From the NCBI GenBank assembly GCA_025354165.1, contig JANXNI010000018.1, forward strand, positions 1 to 38,578: a stretch of DNA of 38,578 nt, written 5' to 3'. Position numbers and translations under genes: made by a program. The notes below the pieces were generated by a model. It worked only from the letters and a program-made list of their open reading frames with translations, did not search any database and was not told the DNA's origin. Numbering within the stretch: the first letter of the stretch is position 1; each line of letters begins with the position of its first letter. Shown one piece after another: positions 24,147 through 32,063 of this stretch. Source of the DNA: Burkholderiales bacterium. GTDB taxonomy: Bacteria; Pseudomonadota; Gammaproteobacteria; Burkholderiales; Casimicrobiaceae.

Positions 24147-26345
24147 GTGATTTACAGTCCGCCCTTCGGCCAGGCCGATCTCACCAATTGTGAGCGTGAG
24201 TTGATCCAGCTCGCCGGCTCAATACAGCCTCACGGCCTGCTGCTGGTGCTTGATCAACCAGACGGCGTAATCGTGCAAGCGTCATCGAACGCCGCAAACT
24301 GCTTGGGCGTGGCCAGCGGCAGTTTGATCGGCACGTCACTCACCGCGCTGCTGGGCGACATCGCGCAACGGGTGCTTGAATGCGCTACGGTCGCCGATCT
24401 GGCAGAGCCGCTACCGTTGCAATGTTCGACCGTTACGTGCGACGTTGTCAAATATTGGGAGGGCGCCCTGCATCGTATTGAGCCAGGCCGCTTGATCGTT
24501 GAGCTGGAGACGACTGCTGACGCGCCGACCTTCACGGTTGCGCATGATCAGCATCGCTTGCTGCAACTGGTCGGGGACTCGGTGCAGCGCTTGAGCAACG
24601 CGGCAAACATCGGCGTACTCGCCGACACCGCTGCGCTCCGTGTGCGTGAATTGATTGGCTACGACCGCGTGATGGTCTACAAGTTCGATGCCGATGGCCA
24701 CGGCAAAATCATCGCCGAGGCTCGCGACCCGCGACTGGAATCGCTGCTCGGCCATCACTATCCCGCCACCGACATACCGCAGCGCGCGCGTGAGCTGTAT
24801 CTCCGCAATCGCGTTCGCGTCCTGGTGGATGTACACTACGAGCCGTCCGTGCTGGAGACGGCGGCTGAAAGCGCAGACAACAGTCCACTCGACATGTCGA
24901 TGTCGTTCTTGCGCAGCATGTCGCCGCTGCATTTGCAGTATCTGAAAAACATGGGCGTCACCGCGACGCTGGTGGTGTCTCTGGTGCGCGAAGGCAAGCT
25001 CTGGGGCCTGATTGCTGCGCACCATTATTCACCGCGCAACGTGCGCTTTGCGGTGCGCGCCGCCTGCGATCTGCTCGCCGAGGTCATGTCCACCCGAATC
25101 GCTGCGATTGAAAATTACGCCCACGCGCAGGTGGCGGTGATGGTGCGGAGGCTGGAGCAACGGTTGATCGAAGCGACGTCCACCGAGGGCGATTGGCGGC
25201 TCGCCCTGTTCCGCAACCCGCGCACGCTGCTGCAACCGCTGGAGGCGACCGGAGCCGCGTTGTTCACCGACGGCGAAGTGTTGACTTCGGGTGAAGTACC
25301 GTCCACGCCGGAGCTGCGTGAGCTGCTGCAATGGATTGACACACAGTCGAAGGAGACGCTGTTTAGCTGCTCCTCGGTTGCCAAAGCGAACCCAATGCTC
25401 GACTCGTTGACGCCGACGGCTAGCGGCGTGCTCGCGGTCAAGCTGTCAACCAAGCGGCCCGATTATTTGATGTGGTTCCGCAAGGAGCAGCTCTTAACCG
25501 TGACGTGGGGCGGCGATCCGTCCAAGCCCATGTTCGGCAACGATCCCAGGGAGCTCTCGCCACGGCGCTCGTTTGCGGCATGGTCGGAAATTGTGCGCAG
25601 CACGGCGCTGCCCTGGACGAGCGCCGAACTCGCGCTGGGTCGCGCGATTGGTGCGGCACTCGTCGATATCATCGTGCAGGTACACGCCGTACGCTTGTTG
25701 GTTGCCGAACATCAGTTAGCTGGCATTCGCGCCACCGTGGAAAGCTCGGGCGAGTCCGTGGCAATTGCTGATGCGGACGGGCGCTTGTTGTTTTGCAATC
25801 ATGCCTTTGCCGCGCTGACTGGGCGCAGCGGAGACGAAATTCCCGACTTGCAGCAGGTGGCGCGGCTGTTCACCGATCCGCACGCCATGCGCCGGACGCT
25901 GGCCGCGCTTAATGGTGGCCAGCCGCCGTGGCGTGGCGAGATGGCCCTGCGCCTTGAGGACAAATCAGCGCTGCCAGTCGCAGTGCGTGCTGAGGTGGTG
26001 CCAGGACGCGATGGCAAGATGCTGGGATTTATCCTCACCCTGTTTGATCTGCGCGACAGTAAGCGCGCTGCCGCAGCCCGCCGCCATCTCGAAGAATCGA
26101 TGCAGTTGGCCGCGCATGGACGCAGCCTCAACGCCGCGATGGACGACGCCCCGCGCGGTGCCGACGAGGTGATCGGCGCAATTCTCACTAACGCGAGCCT
26201 CGCCGCGATGGACATTGCCGACGGCTCGATCGGTACACCCGTTGCAGCGCTTCTGGAGGAGCTGGAAACATCCACCCAGCGCGCCGCATCGTTATACGAG
26301 CAGATTCGCGCGTTCACAGGCAAAGCGGTGGAGTCGGCCCGCTAG
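24147..26345 (+). CDS. bphP: Bacteriophytochrome, PAS-GAF-PHY with PAS and kinase-like helical output lacking the catalytic domain
   Basis: This 732-residue red/far-red photoreceptor binds biliverdin through Cys15 (DLTNCERELIQLAGSIQPHGLLL) in the N-terminal PAS. The GAF domain has the chromophore-contact motif ATDIPQRARELYL with Asp209, His262 in MSPLHLQYLKNMGV and GLIAAHHYSPR. A PHY domain follows to about 510. The output is a PAS (about 520-640, VAIADADGRLLFCNHAFAALTGR) and two helices (EVIGAILTNASLAAMDIADG, LLEELETSTQRAASLYEQIRAF). These resemble dimerisation helices of HDFNN-type histidine kinases, but the phospho-His is missing and there is no ATPase domain. It probably signals by binding PpsR, as reported for BphP1 and PpsR of Rhodopseudomonas and Bradyrhizobium. 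The start is GTG 24147. Confidence 0.92.
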   Translation: MIYSPPFGQADLTNCERELIQLAGSIQPHGLLLVLDQPDGVIVQASSNAANCLGVASGSLIGTSLTALLGDIAQRVLECATVADLAEPLPLQCSTVTCDVVKYWEGALHRIEPGRLIVELETTADAPTFTVAHDQHRLLQLVGDSVQRLSNAANIGVLADTAALRVRELIGYDRVMVYKFDADGHGKIIAEARDPRLESLLGHHYPATDIPQRARELYLRNRVRVLVDVHYEPSVLETAAESADNSPLDMSMSFLRSMSPLHLQYLKNMGVTATLVVSLVREGKLWGLIAAHHYSPRNVRFAVRAACDLLAEVMSTRIAAIENYAHAQVAVMVRRLEQRLIEATSTEGDWRLALFRNPRTLLQPLEATGAALFTDGEVLTSGEVPSTPELRELLQWIDTQSKETLFSCSSVAKANPMLDSLTPTASGVLAVKLSTKRPDYLMWFRKEQLLTVTWGGDPSKPMFGNDPRELSPRRSFAAWSEIVRSTALPWTSAELALGRAIGAALVDIIVQVHAVRLLVAEHQLAGIRATVESSGESVAIADADGRLLFCNHAFAALTGRSGDEIPDLQQVARLFTDPHAMRRTLAALNGGQPPWRGEMALRLEDKSALPVAVRAEVVPGRDGKMLGFILTLFDLRDSKRAAAARRHLEESMQLAAHGRSLNAAMDDAPRGADEVIGAILTNASLAAMDIADGSIGTPVAALLEELETSTQRAASLYEQIRAFTGKAVESAR

Positions 26346-26357
26346 CAGACGCGTCTG
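26346..26357. other. 12-bp perfect palindrome between bphP and bphO
   Basis: CAGACGCGTCTG immediately follows the bphP stop in the 41-base gap between convergent genes. It has no loop and no T run, so it is not a typical terminator; it may bind protein or be chance. Confidence 0.35.
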
Positions 26358-26386
26358 GGTGCCGCCCCTGTCCCCATGCTGCGAAG

Positions 26387-27031
26387 CTACGAAGGCAGCG
26401 TCGGTGCGAGTTGCTCAAACAAATCGCGATGTCGGACGAACGCGGCTCGCGCCTCGTCCACAACGGCCTGTCCGCTTTCACCTTCGCCTTCGACCAGTAA
26501 ATCGAGTCCGGCACGAAACTCCTGCGCCAGGCGCTTGACAGTGTCCTCCGATCCAAAATCGTAAAAACAAACCCCTTCGTTGGGAGCGAGCTGCAAACTT
26601 TTCACGACGACACGTGCGAGCATCTGGCCTCCGCTCAGATCGCCCAGGTAGCGCACGTACGCGTGCGCGGCCAGCAACAGTGGCACCGTCGTTGCCTTCA
26701 AATGTTGAACGTAGGCGACCGCAGCCGGGACGAGCGCGATATCGATGGCCCAGTTCTGCCCGTGCAGGCGTGCCAGATCGTCGGCGAGCGGCGCTGCGCG
26801 AAACATCGTTTCGCAGTGCAAGCGCCGCAAACCCATGTGCTCGTTGTGCTGCTGGATACGCGCTTCAAGCGCTGCGTAAATGGCGTGCAGGTTACGCAGT
26901 AGCGCGCAATAACCAGCACGGTTCAGTTGTCCGCGCAGCAGCAAGCGCATCACGCCAGCGCGCTCGACCTCGGCGTGAAGCGATTTTGTGCTCTCGCGCA
27001 GGCGAGTGGTCAACAGGGGTTCGACGGGCAT
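26387..27031 (-). CDS. bphO: Heme oxygenase supplying biliverdin
   Basis: Heme oxygenase opens heme to biliverdin with release of iron and CO. The 214-residue protein has proximal ligand His19 in ESTKSLHAEVE and the distal-helix motif YLGDLSGGQML, with the usual all-helical composition. Its position beside and convergent to the bacteriophytochrome indicates the job of making the chromophore (BphO type) rather than iron recovery, since no heme-uptake gene is near. The start ATG at 27031 lies in an ordinary context; it would be separately promoted from the plus-strand pair. Confidence 0.9.
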   Translation of the reverse strand: MPVEPLLTTRLRESTKSLHAEVERAGVMRLLLRGQLNRAGYCALLRNLHAIYAALEARIQQHNEHMGLRRLHCETMFRAAPLADDLARLHGQNWAIDIALVPAAVAYVQHLKATTVPLLLAAHAYVRYLGDLSGGQMLARVVVKSLQLAPNEGVCFYDFGSEDTVKRLAQEFRAGLDLLVEGEGESGQAVVDEARAAFVRHRDLFEQLAPTLPS

Positions 27032-27185
27032 GCTTCGGTACGTTGCGAATTAAGCGTTGATCATAGCGAGCGGTGCGGATTCGCTATGCTTCTCGTCGCA
27101 TCTCGGGTCGTCGGCTAACGAAAAATATCACTCAATGTCATATTCGCCGCGGCAAAACGTCTATGTATCAAACAGGGAGCTCCTA

Positions 27186-27560
27186 ATGAAAAATCATCGC
27201 CTCGCCTTCGCCGCCTTTGCTGCGACCGCATTTCTCGCAACGCCTAGTCTGGCCGCCGACATTCGCTGGTCGTCCGGTGATACGTTTCAGCACACCGAAA
27301 CTATTGCCCCCGGCAAGGCCACAGAACTTTGCGGTGCAATCGAGTCGCGCCTGCCGGTCGAATGGCGCTACGTAGCCGATGGACCGCTTAGTTTCGACAT
27401 TCACCGTCACTCCGGTGCCGATGTGGTGTATGCCACGCGCAGCTATCTGACGCGCGAGCAGAACGGCAAATTGAGCCCGACCTTTAATTTTGACTGGTGC
27501 TGGATGTGGATCAACGAATCGACTGAGGCCGTGACTGTGCGAGTCGATCTCAAACGGTAA
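27186..27560 (+). CDS. Small exported protein, unknown function
   Basis: The 124-residue protein has a clear signal peptide (MKNHRLAFAAFAATAFLATPSLA, cleaved before ADIRW). The mature 101 residues include GDTFQHTETIAPGKATELCGAI, RYVADGPLSFDIHRHSG and FNFDWCWMWINESTEAVTVRVDL, giving two Cys that may pair and a beta-sandwich look. The sequence suggests a small periplasmic sensor or binding domain, but I do not recognise the family. ATG 27186 has AGGGAG about seven bases upstream, which fixes the start. Confidence 0.75.
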   Translation: MKNHRLAFAAFAATAFLATPSLAADIRWSSGDTFQHTETIAPGKATELCGAIESRLPVEWRYVADGPLSFDIHRHSGADVVYATRSYLTREQNGKLSPTFNFDWCWMWINESTEAVTVRVDLKR

Positions 27561-27758
27561 TGCGCGGCTCGCCCGATTTTTGCAGTAGATCACCAACAGC
27601 TTCCTGCTGGAATGTACATCCCACTTGGGCTGAGCGGCATTAATCGCTGCTTATCGACTACTCGCTTAATTCGGCACCAAGCCCTCTTTAAACGGCGCTT
27701 TCACTCTGAAGTTGTACCCTGAACTTCTAAGCAGGATGAGAATCGGCGTGAACGCACA
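27561..27758. other. Intergenic stretch between convergent genes
   Basis: These 198 bases show no gene. AGCG-GCATTAAT-CGCT and a few weak hairpins are present, but no strong terminator with a T run. Confidence 0.4.
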
Positions 27759-28289
27759 TCAGGGCGCAGCGATAACCTTGGCAACGGCCGTAGCTTGCGC
27801 ACGGCTGAGGTTGGCCAACACGACTCGCGCCACGCCGTCGGATCGCTGTACCACCACCAGTACTTGCGGACTGACTTGAATCAGTGATGCTCGCGGCACG
27901 CCGGCGACGGGTTCGCGCTTTTTGTCCGCCGCCTCCTCACCCGCCTTGACGAGCATTTCGTAATAGCCATCGAGCGTGCGCGCCACGGGATTTGACCCAA
28001 TCGCCTGCCGATCAAAATACCGCACCGAGAGCGACGCCGCCGTCGGTCCGTTGCCACGGCGCCACACGCATTCGCTCTCGCCCGCCTCGTGCTGCCTGGG
28101 CGCAGCAGCAGCCATGCCCGCGCCAAGCATTTGTTTCACCTGATCCGCGCTGAGCAATTGCGCACATTTGAGCGAAGCCGCATCCTGCGCAAAGCCAGTC
28201 GAGCACCACCCGAATGTAAAAAAAACGGCTGCCATGAGCCGCGCTACCTGAGCCAAAAAAATAGCGATGATGGGCGTGTTGTGAGTCAT
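27759..28289 (-). CDS. Exported DUF3558-like protein, tentative
   Basis: The 176-residue protein has an N-terminal hydrophobic signal (IIAIFLAQVARLMAAVFFTFGWCSTGFAQDA) and a mature domain with KCAQLLSADQVKQMLG and ESECVWRRGNGPTAASLSVRYF. The pattern of Cys, a helix before an LG turn, and a C-W pair resembles DUF3558-type periplasmic or lipoprotein domains. Cys in FGWCS might be a lipidation site but the context is a poor lipobox. The start at 28289 (ATG giving MTHNTP) is one of two close candidates. It is divergent from the methionine synthase gene and shares its 157-base upstream region. Confidence 0.65.
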   Translation of the reverse strand: MTHNTPIIAIFLAQVARLMAAVFFTFGWCSTGFAQDAASLKCAQLLSADQVKQMLGAGMAAAAPRQHEAGESECVWRRGNGPTAASLSVRYFDRQAIGSNPVARTLDGYYEMLVKAGEEAADKKREPVAGVPRASLIQVSPQVLVVVQRSDGVARVVLANLSRAQATAVAKVIAAP

Positions 28290-28403
28290 GAGCAAGGTAT
28301 CGGCGAGCTTCGTGCGGTCAAAGCGGAAGGTTTAAATCCTTTCAGACATATCCTAACCGAAAGCGCTGTCAATCAAAACGTTCGCTGATTCGTAAAATCA
28401 ATA

Positions 28404-28435
28404 CGGGCGCGCCGTTGCACTTTCGCCCGGCAACG
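28404..28435 (+). promoter_or_regulatory. Potential H-type RNA pseudoknot before the methionine synthase ribosome binding site
   Basis: In the leader of the mesD gene CGGGCG (28404-28409) can pair with CGCCCG (28424-28429), and CGTTGC (28413-28418) with GCAACG (28430-28435). The two six-pair stems interleave as an H-type pseudoknot with loops of 3 and 5 bases. Five bases later AAGGA (28440-28444) is the ribosome binding site and ATG follows at 28453. The arrangement is that of a translational riboswitch, but the sequence does not match the SAM-II, SAM/SAH, SAH or preQ1 consensus known to me. GGCGCGCC (28406-28413) is self-complementary and competes. A ligand is not identified. Confidence 0.45.
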
Positions 28436-28452
28436 CAGTAAGGACGGAAACC

Positions 28453-29487
28453 ATGTCGAACGCACTCTTCCCCACCTCTATCGCAGGCAGTTTGCCCAAA
28501 CCGGCCTGGCTGTCGGAAACCAATGTGTTGTGGCCGCAGTGGCGCGCCGAGGGCGACGAGCTCGCCAGCGCCAAACGCGACGCCACGCTGCTCTGGATCA
28601 AGGAGCAGGAAGACGCGGGCGTCGATATCCTGACTGACGGCGAGCAATCTCGGCAGCACTTCGTTCACGGCTTTCTGGCGTTCGTTGAGGGCATCGATTT
28701 CGATCACAAAGTAAAGATGGGCATCCGCAACAATCGCTACGACGCGATGGTGCCGGTGGTCACCGGACCGCTCAAACTGAAGGGCCGCGTGCACCAGACC
28801 GAAGCGCGGCTGATGCGCGCGCACACCGACCGCAAAGTGAAAATCACGATGCCGGGCCCGATGACGATCATTGACACCCTGTCGGACAATTATTACGGCG
28901 ACAAACAAAAGCTTGCCATGGCATTTGCCGCACTGCTTAACCAGGAGGCACGCGCCCTGCAGGCCGACGGCGTGGACATCATTCAGTTCGATGAACCTGC
29001 GTTTAACGTGTACATGGACGACGTAAAACGGTGGGGTATCGACGCGCTGCATCGCTGCATTGAAGGGCTGGTATGCAAGACCGCGGTTCACATTTGTTAC
29101 GGCTACGGCATCAAGGCCAACCTCGACTGGAAAGCAACGCTCGGCGGCGAATGGCGGCAATACGAGGAAATTTTCCCGGCGCTCGCTGCCAGCAAAATTG
29201 ATCAGATTTCGCTTGAATGCATGAACGCGAAGGTACCGATGCATCTGATGGCGCTACTCAAAGGCAAGACCGTCATGGTCGGCGTCATTGACGTGGCCAG
29301 CGACGTGGTTGAAACCGCAGAGCAAGTCGCCGCCACCATTGGCAAAGCACTCGAATTTGTGCCACGCGACAAGCTGATTCCGTGCACCAATTGCGGCATG
29401 GCCCCAATGGATCGCGACATAGCGCGCGCCAAACTATGCGCGCTGGGAGCCGGGGCCAGGCTGGCGCGGGCGCTCTATGCAGCGTAG
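28453..29487 (+). CDS. mesD: Folate-independent core methionine synthase, MesD type
   Basis: MetE-like enzymes make methionine from homocysteine. This 344-residue form corresponds to the C-terminal barrel of MetE only, without the folate-binding N-terminal domain. The zinc site is intact: His213 and Cys215 in AVHICYGYGI, Glu255 in SLECMN and Cys314 in CTNCGMAP. The close pattern FPTSIAGSLPKPAWL, DGEQSRQHFV and IIQFDEPAFNVY matches the MesD family, first described in aerobic bacteria such as Acinetobacter; those require a partner, MesX (DUF1852), and oxygen. No DUF1852 gene is in this window. AAGGA lies eight bases before the ATG, directly behind a potential pseudoknot. Confidence 0.85.
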   Translation: MSNALFPTSIAGSLPKPAWLSETNVLWPQWRAEGDELASAKRDATLLWIKEQEDAGVDILTDGEQSRQHFVHGFLAFVEGIDFDHKVKMGIRNNRYDAMVPVVTGPLKLKGRVHQTEARLMRAHTDRKVKITMPGPMTIIDTLSDNYYGDKQKLAMAFAALLNQEARALQADGVDIIQFDEPAFNVYMDDVKRWGIDALHRCIEGLVCKTAVHICYGYGIKANLDWKATLGGEWRQYEEIFPALAASKIDQISLECMNAKVPMHLMALLKGKTVMVGVIDVASDVVETAEQVAATIGKALEFVPRDKLIPCTNCGMAPMDRDIARAKLCALGAGARLARALYAA

Positions 29488-29657
29488 GCGGTCGATTTGT
29501 GGCGAAGATCAATAGCTTGGCTCTGCTAAAGTCCAATCTGATCGACATCAAACGCGTTGCGCAGACTTTGGCCACCAGGCATCACCACGTTAGAGCGGGT
29601 GTCACGTCCCCGCCACTGACCGGTGCGCAGTCGGCTGATTTCCAGGAAAGAAGATAG

Positions 29658-30884
29658 ATGGCAAAACGCACCTCAGACTCAAGCGCCGACGACTTGCGCG
29701 GCGTGAGCCAGCTCGTCATTGATGCCACCACCGGCATCACCGACCTGGTCGAGGCAATGCATCGCAATATCGCCCGGGTGCCGGTACTGACACCATCGGT
29801 CGAAGGCGGACGAACGACCGGGATCACGGGCCTCGTGTATCGCGCCATACGCGGCGTGACTGGCGTGGTCGGCGGTGGCATCGAAGGCGCACTTGCCCTC
29901 GCGGGGCCTGCGCTCGGCAAGCTCACCGACGTGCCGGTGCGCGACGCAATTGTTGCAGCGCTCAATGGCGTGCTCGGCGATCACCTGGTTGCCACCAAAA
30001 ATCCGCTTGCGCTGCCCATGAAGTTCCGGCAAAACGGCGTCTCACTCACCGACGGCTACGACGCGCTGGCCACACTCCCCACCGACGTGACCGGCAAGGT
30101 TGTGCTGCTGATTCACGGACTTTGCATGAACGACTTGCAGTGGCGCACGGTGCGTACCGACGGCAGCAAACATGACCACGGGGCAGCGCTGCAACGCGAC
30201 CTCGGATTCACGCCGGTTTATCTTCGCTACAACTCGGGACTCCACATCTCCACCAATGGACGCACGTTGTCCGAGATGCTTGAAGCGTTTGTTGCGGCGT
30301 GGCCCTCGCCCATTACGCAACTGGTGATCATCGCGCACAGCATGGGCGGACTCGTCACGCGAAGCGCCTACCAATACGCGAACGAGGCGGGGCACGGGTG
30401 GACGCGCCGGGTGAAGAAAATAGTCTTTCTTGGCACCCCGCACCAGGGCGCACCGCTAGAGCGAGGCGGCCATTGGATCGATGTCATTCTCGGGGCGACG
30501 CCGTACGCGTCCCCGTTTGCAAAGCTCGGAAAAATCCGCAGCAGCGGCATCACTGACTTGCGACACGGCAGCCTCTGCGATGAAGATTGGCAGGACAAGG
30601 ATCGCTTCGCCCGGGGAGCGATGCAGCGCCGTGCCGTACCGCTCCCGCCAGGCGTCAAGTGTTTGACTATCGCTGCGACGACAGGGTCAGGCGCCGGCGA
30701 TCTCAAGGATATCTTGCTCGGCGATGGACTGGTGCCTCTTGCAAGCGCGCTCGGACAACATGCCGATCCAACGTTCGCGCTTCAGTTCCCCTTGCAAAAT
30801 CAGGTCACGCTGTACCAAACCAATCACATGCAATTGCTGAGTGTGGCACCGGCGTATGAGGCAATGAAGGCTTTTCTGACCTGA
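29658..30884 (+). CDS. Lipase-like alpha/beta hydrolase (PGAP1-like)
   Basis: The 408-residue protein has an N-terminal helical or glycine-rich region of about 130 residues (GITGLVYRAIRGVTGVVGGGIEG), then an alpha/beta hydrolase: KVVLLIHGLCMNDLQW, nucleophile elbow IIAHSMGGLVTRSAYQYA, VFLGTPHQGAPLERGG, the acid in LGDGLVPLASAL and the catalytic His in QTNHMQLL. The GTPHQGAPLE motif resembles PGAP1-like and triacylglycerol lipases. No signal peptide is visible, so a cytosolic or membrane-associated role, possibly in lipid or polyester turnover, is inferred. It follows mesD by 170 bases and starts with ATG 29658 after AGGAAAG. Confidence 0.8.
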   Translation: MAKRTSDSSADDLRGVSQLVIDATTGITDLVEAMHRNIARVPVLTPSVEGGRTTGITGLVYRAIRGVTGVVGGGIEGALALAGPALGKLTDVPVRDAIVAALNGVLGDHLVATKNPLALPMKFRQNGVSLTDGYDALATLPTDVTGKVVLLIHGLCMNDLQWRTVRTDGSKHDHGAALQRDLGFTPVYLRYNSGLHISTNGRTLSEMLEAFVAAWPSPITQLVIIAHSMGGLVTRSAYQYANEAGHGWTRRVKKIVFLGTPHQGAPLERGGHWIDVILGATPYASPFAKLGKIRSSGITDLRHGSLCDEDWQDKDRFARGAMQRRAVPLPPGVKCLTIAATTGSGAGDLKDILLGDGLVPLASALGQHADPTFALQFPLQNQVTLYQTNHMQLLSVAPAYEAMKAFLT

Positions 30885-30967
30885 ATCGCGACGGTTGCCA
30901 GCGCTTTGGTGGGAACGAACGGGCAAAAGCGTATGCTCCAACCATCAAATAGAACTGGAGTGGTGTT

Positions 30968-31108
30968 ATGACGTTGTGCCCCATTGCGCTGGCCGTTGGC
31001 TGCAAGAAATGCGCGCTGTTTTCGGTCTGCCCCGTGAAAGGGGTGATCGGAGACTACAAGCCCGAATCGAAAACCCCTGCGAAAAAAACTGCGTCCGAAA
31101 AAAAATAG
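30968..31108 (+). CDS. Small cysteine-rich protein, 46 residues
   Basis: This frame encodes MTLCPIALAVGCKKCALFSV followed by CPVKGVIGDYKPE and a Lys-rich tail (TPAKKTASEKK). Cysteines at 4, 12, 15 and 21 form C-x7-C-x2-C-x5-C, suited to binding an iron-sulfur cluster or zinc. GGAG lies eight bases before the ATG. Proteins with the CPIALAVGCKKCxxxxxCPxKxxIGDY pattern recur as small hypothetical proteins in proteobacteria. Function unknown. Confidence 0.7.
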   Translation: MTLCPIALAVGCKKCALFSVCPVKGVIGDYKPESKTPAKKTASEKK

Positions 31109-31208
31109 CAATAACCGTGACGGGTCGTCCGTTGCGCGCCACCCAACGGGTCGTGCAAAAGCTGTAAATATTTCATAGCATAGGGCTTGATTAACTGTGG
31201 AGCTTGCC

Positions 31209-32048
31209 ATGCGCCGCACGACGTTCTTTTCCACCTTCCGCTGTCTGCTGCTGACTGCGATCACAATCGGCGCCCTTGCAGCGCCTTCAGCACAGGCTGC
31301 CAGGACGACCGAGTGCACGAAGCTTAAGCTCTGCTACTGCGTGAATGATGACTTCAAGCCGCTGATTGAAGAAAAGGTCAAGTTCTTCCGCGCTGCAATT
31401 GCCGAACAAAAGGCCAAGGGCAAAGCGGTCGGCTACATCAGCGTGCCGTTGTCGACGCTCGGCGGCGGCTATTTTGATGTCAATGCCGAGGTTTCTCTGG
31501 TCGCAAAAAAGCGCGTGGAAACGCGATTTGGCGAGGGCAACGCATGGGCATTAAGTCCCAGCTCCAACGAATCTGATCTGACGTTGCCGTCGGGCGTCCG
31601 CGGCAGCAATGATGACTATATGTTGATGTGGACAAAAATTCTTGAGGGGCCTTCCGGTATGGGCGACGATTTCGATTTTGTCTACTTCGTGGGCCCTACG
31701 GATTTCGGTGCGCTGTTCGGCCTCACGGGGACGGGAGATATGGACACGATTGCGAGTTACTTCGATGATCGTCTCGGCAAAGATGCAGGCTTAAAACGCG
31801 AAGTGGATCGCGGCCGCGTCACACGCTCCACATTTCGCAATTACTACGCGTTGAAAGCCTCGGTCACCTTCAGCAATGGCGCGCACGACGAATGGAACAT
31901 CTTCCGCCAGCTCAATGATCGCCGTCGTGCCGACTCCAAATACGGTGTTGCCAATCAGATTCCGATGCTGTTTGACGGTAAGAGTGTGGCACCCGCAGCG
32001 ACCGAACAAGCGGTCACCCCAGGCGTTAGCGGCGCCTGCAAAATATAG
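31209..32048 (+). CDS. Exported protein of unknown function
   Basis: The 279-residue protein starts MRRTTFFSTFRCLLLTAITI and has a signal peptide cleaved near SAQAA-RT (about residue 31). The mature part begins ECTKLKLCYCVNDDFKPLI with three Cys in ten residues, then YISVPLSTLGGGYFDVNAEV, DDFDFVYFVGPTDFGALFGL and RNYYALKASVTFSNGAHDEW. It looks like a periplasmic alpha/beta domain but I do not recognise it. ATG 31209 has GGAG six to seven bases upstream, so it is preferred to GTG 31197. Confidence 0.65.
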   Translation: MRRTTFFSTFRCLLLTAITIGALAAPSAQAARTTECTKLKLCYCVNDDFKPLIEEKVKFFRAAIAEQKAKGKAVGYISVPLSTLGGGYFDVNAEVSLVAKKRVETRFGEGNAWALSPSSNESDLTLPSGVRGSNDDYMLMWTKILEGPSGMGDDFDFVYFVGPTDFGALFGLTGTGDMDTIASYFDDRLGKDAGLKREVDRGRVTRSTFRNYYALKASVTFSNGAHDEWNIFRQLNDRRRADSKYGVANQIPMLFDGKSVAPAATEQAVTPGVSGACKI

Positions 32049-32063
32049 GCGGATCCCGATCTT

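Noticed and set aside
26346-26357. Rho-independent terminator after bphP
   Set aside because: The palindrome has no loop and no T run.
28404-28435. Known SAM-II, SAM/SAH, SAH or preQ1 riboswitch
   Set aside because: The stem order fits a small pseudoknot but the conserved core bases of those classes are missing.
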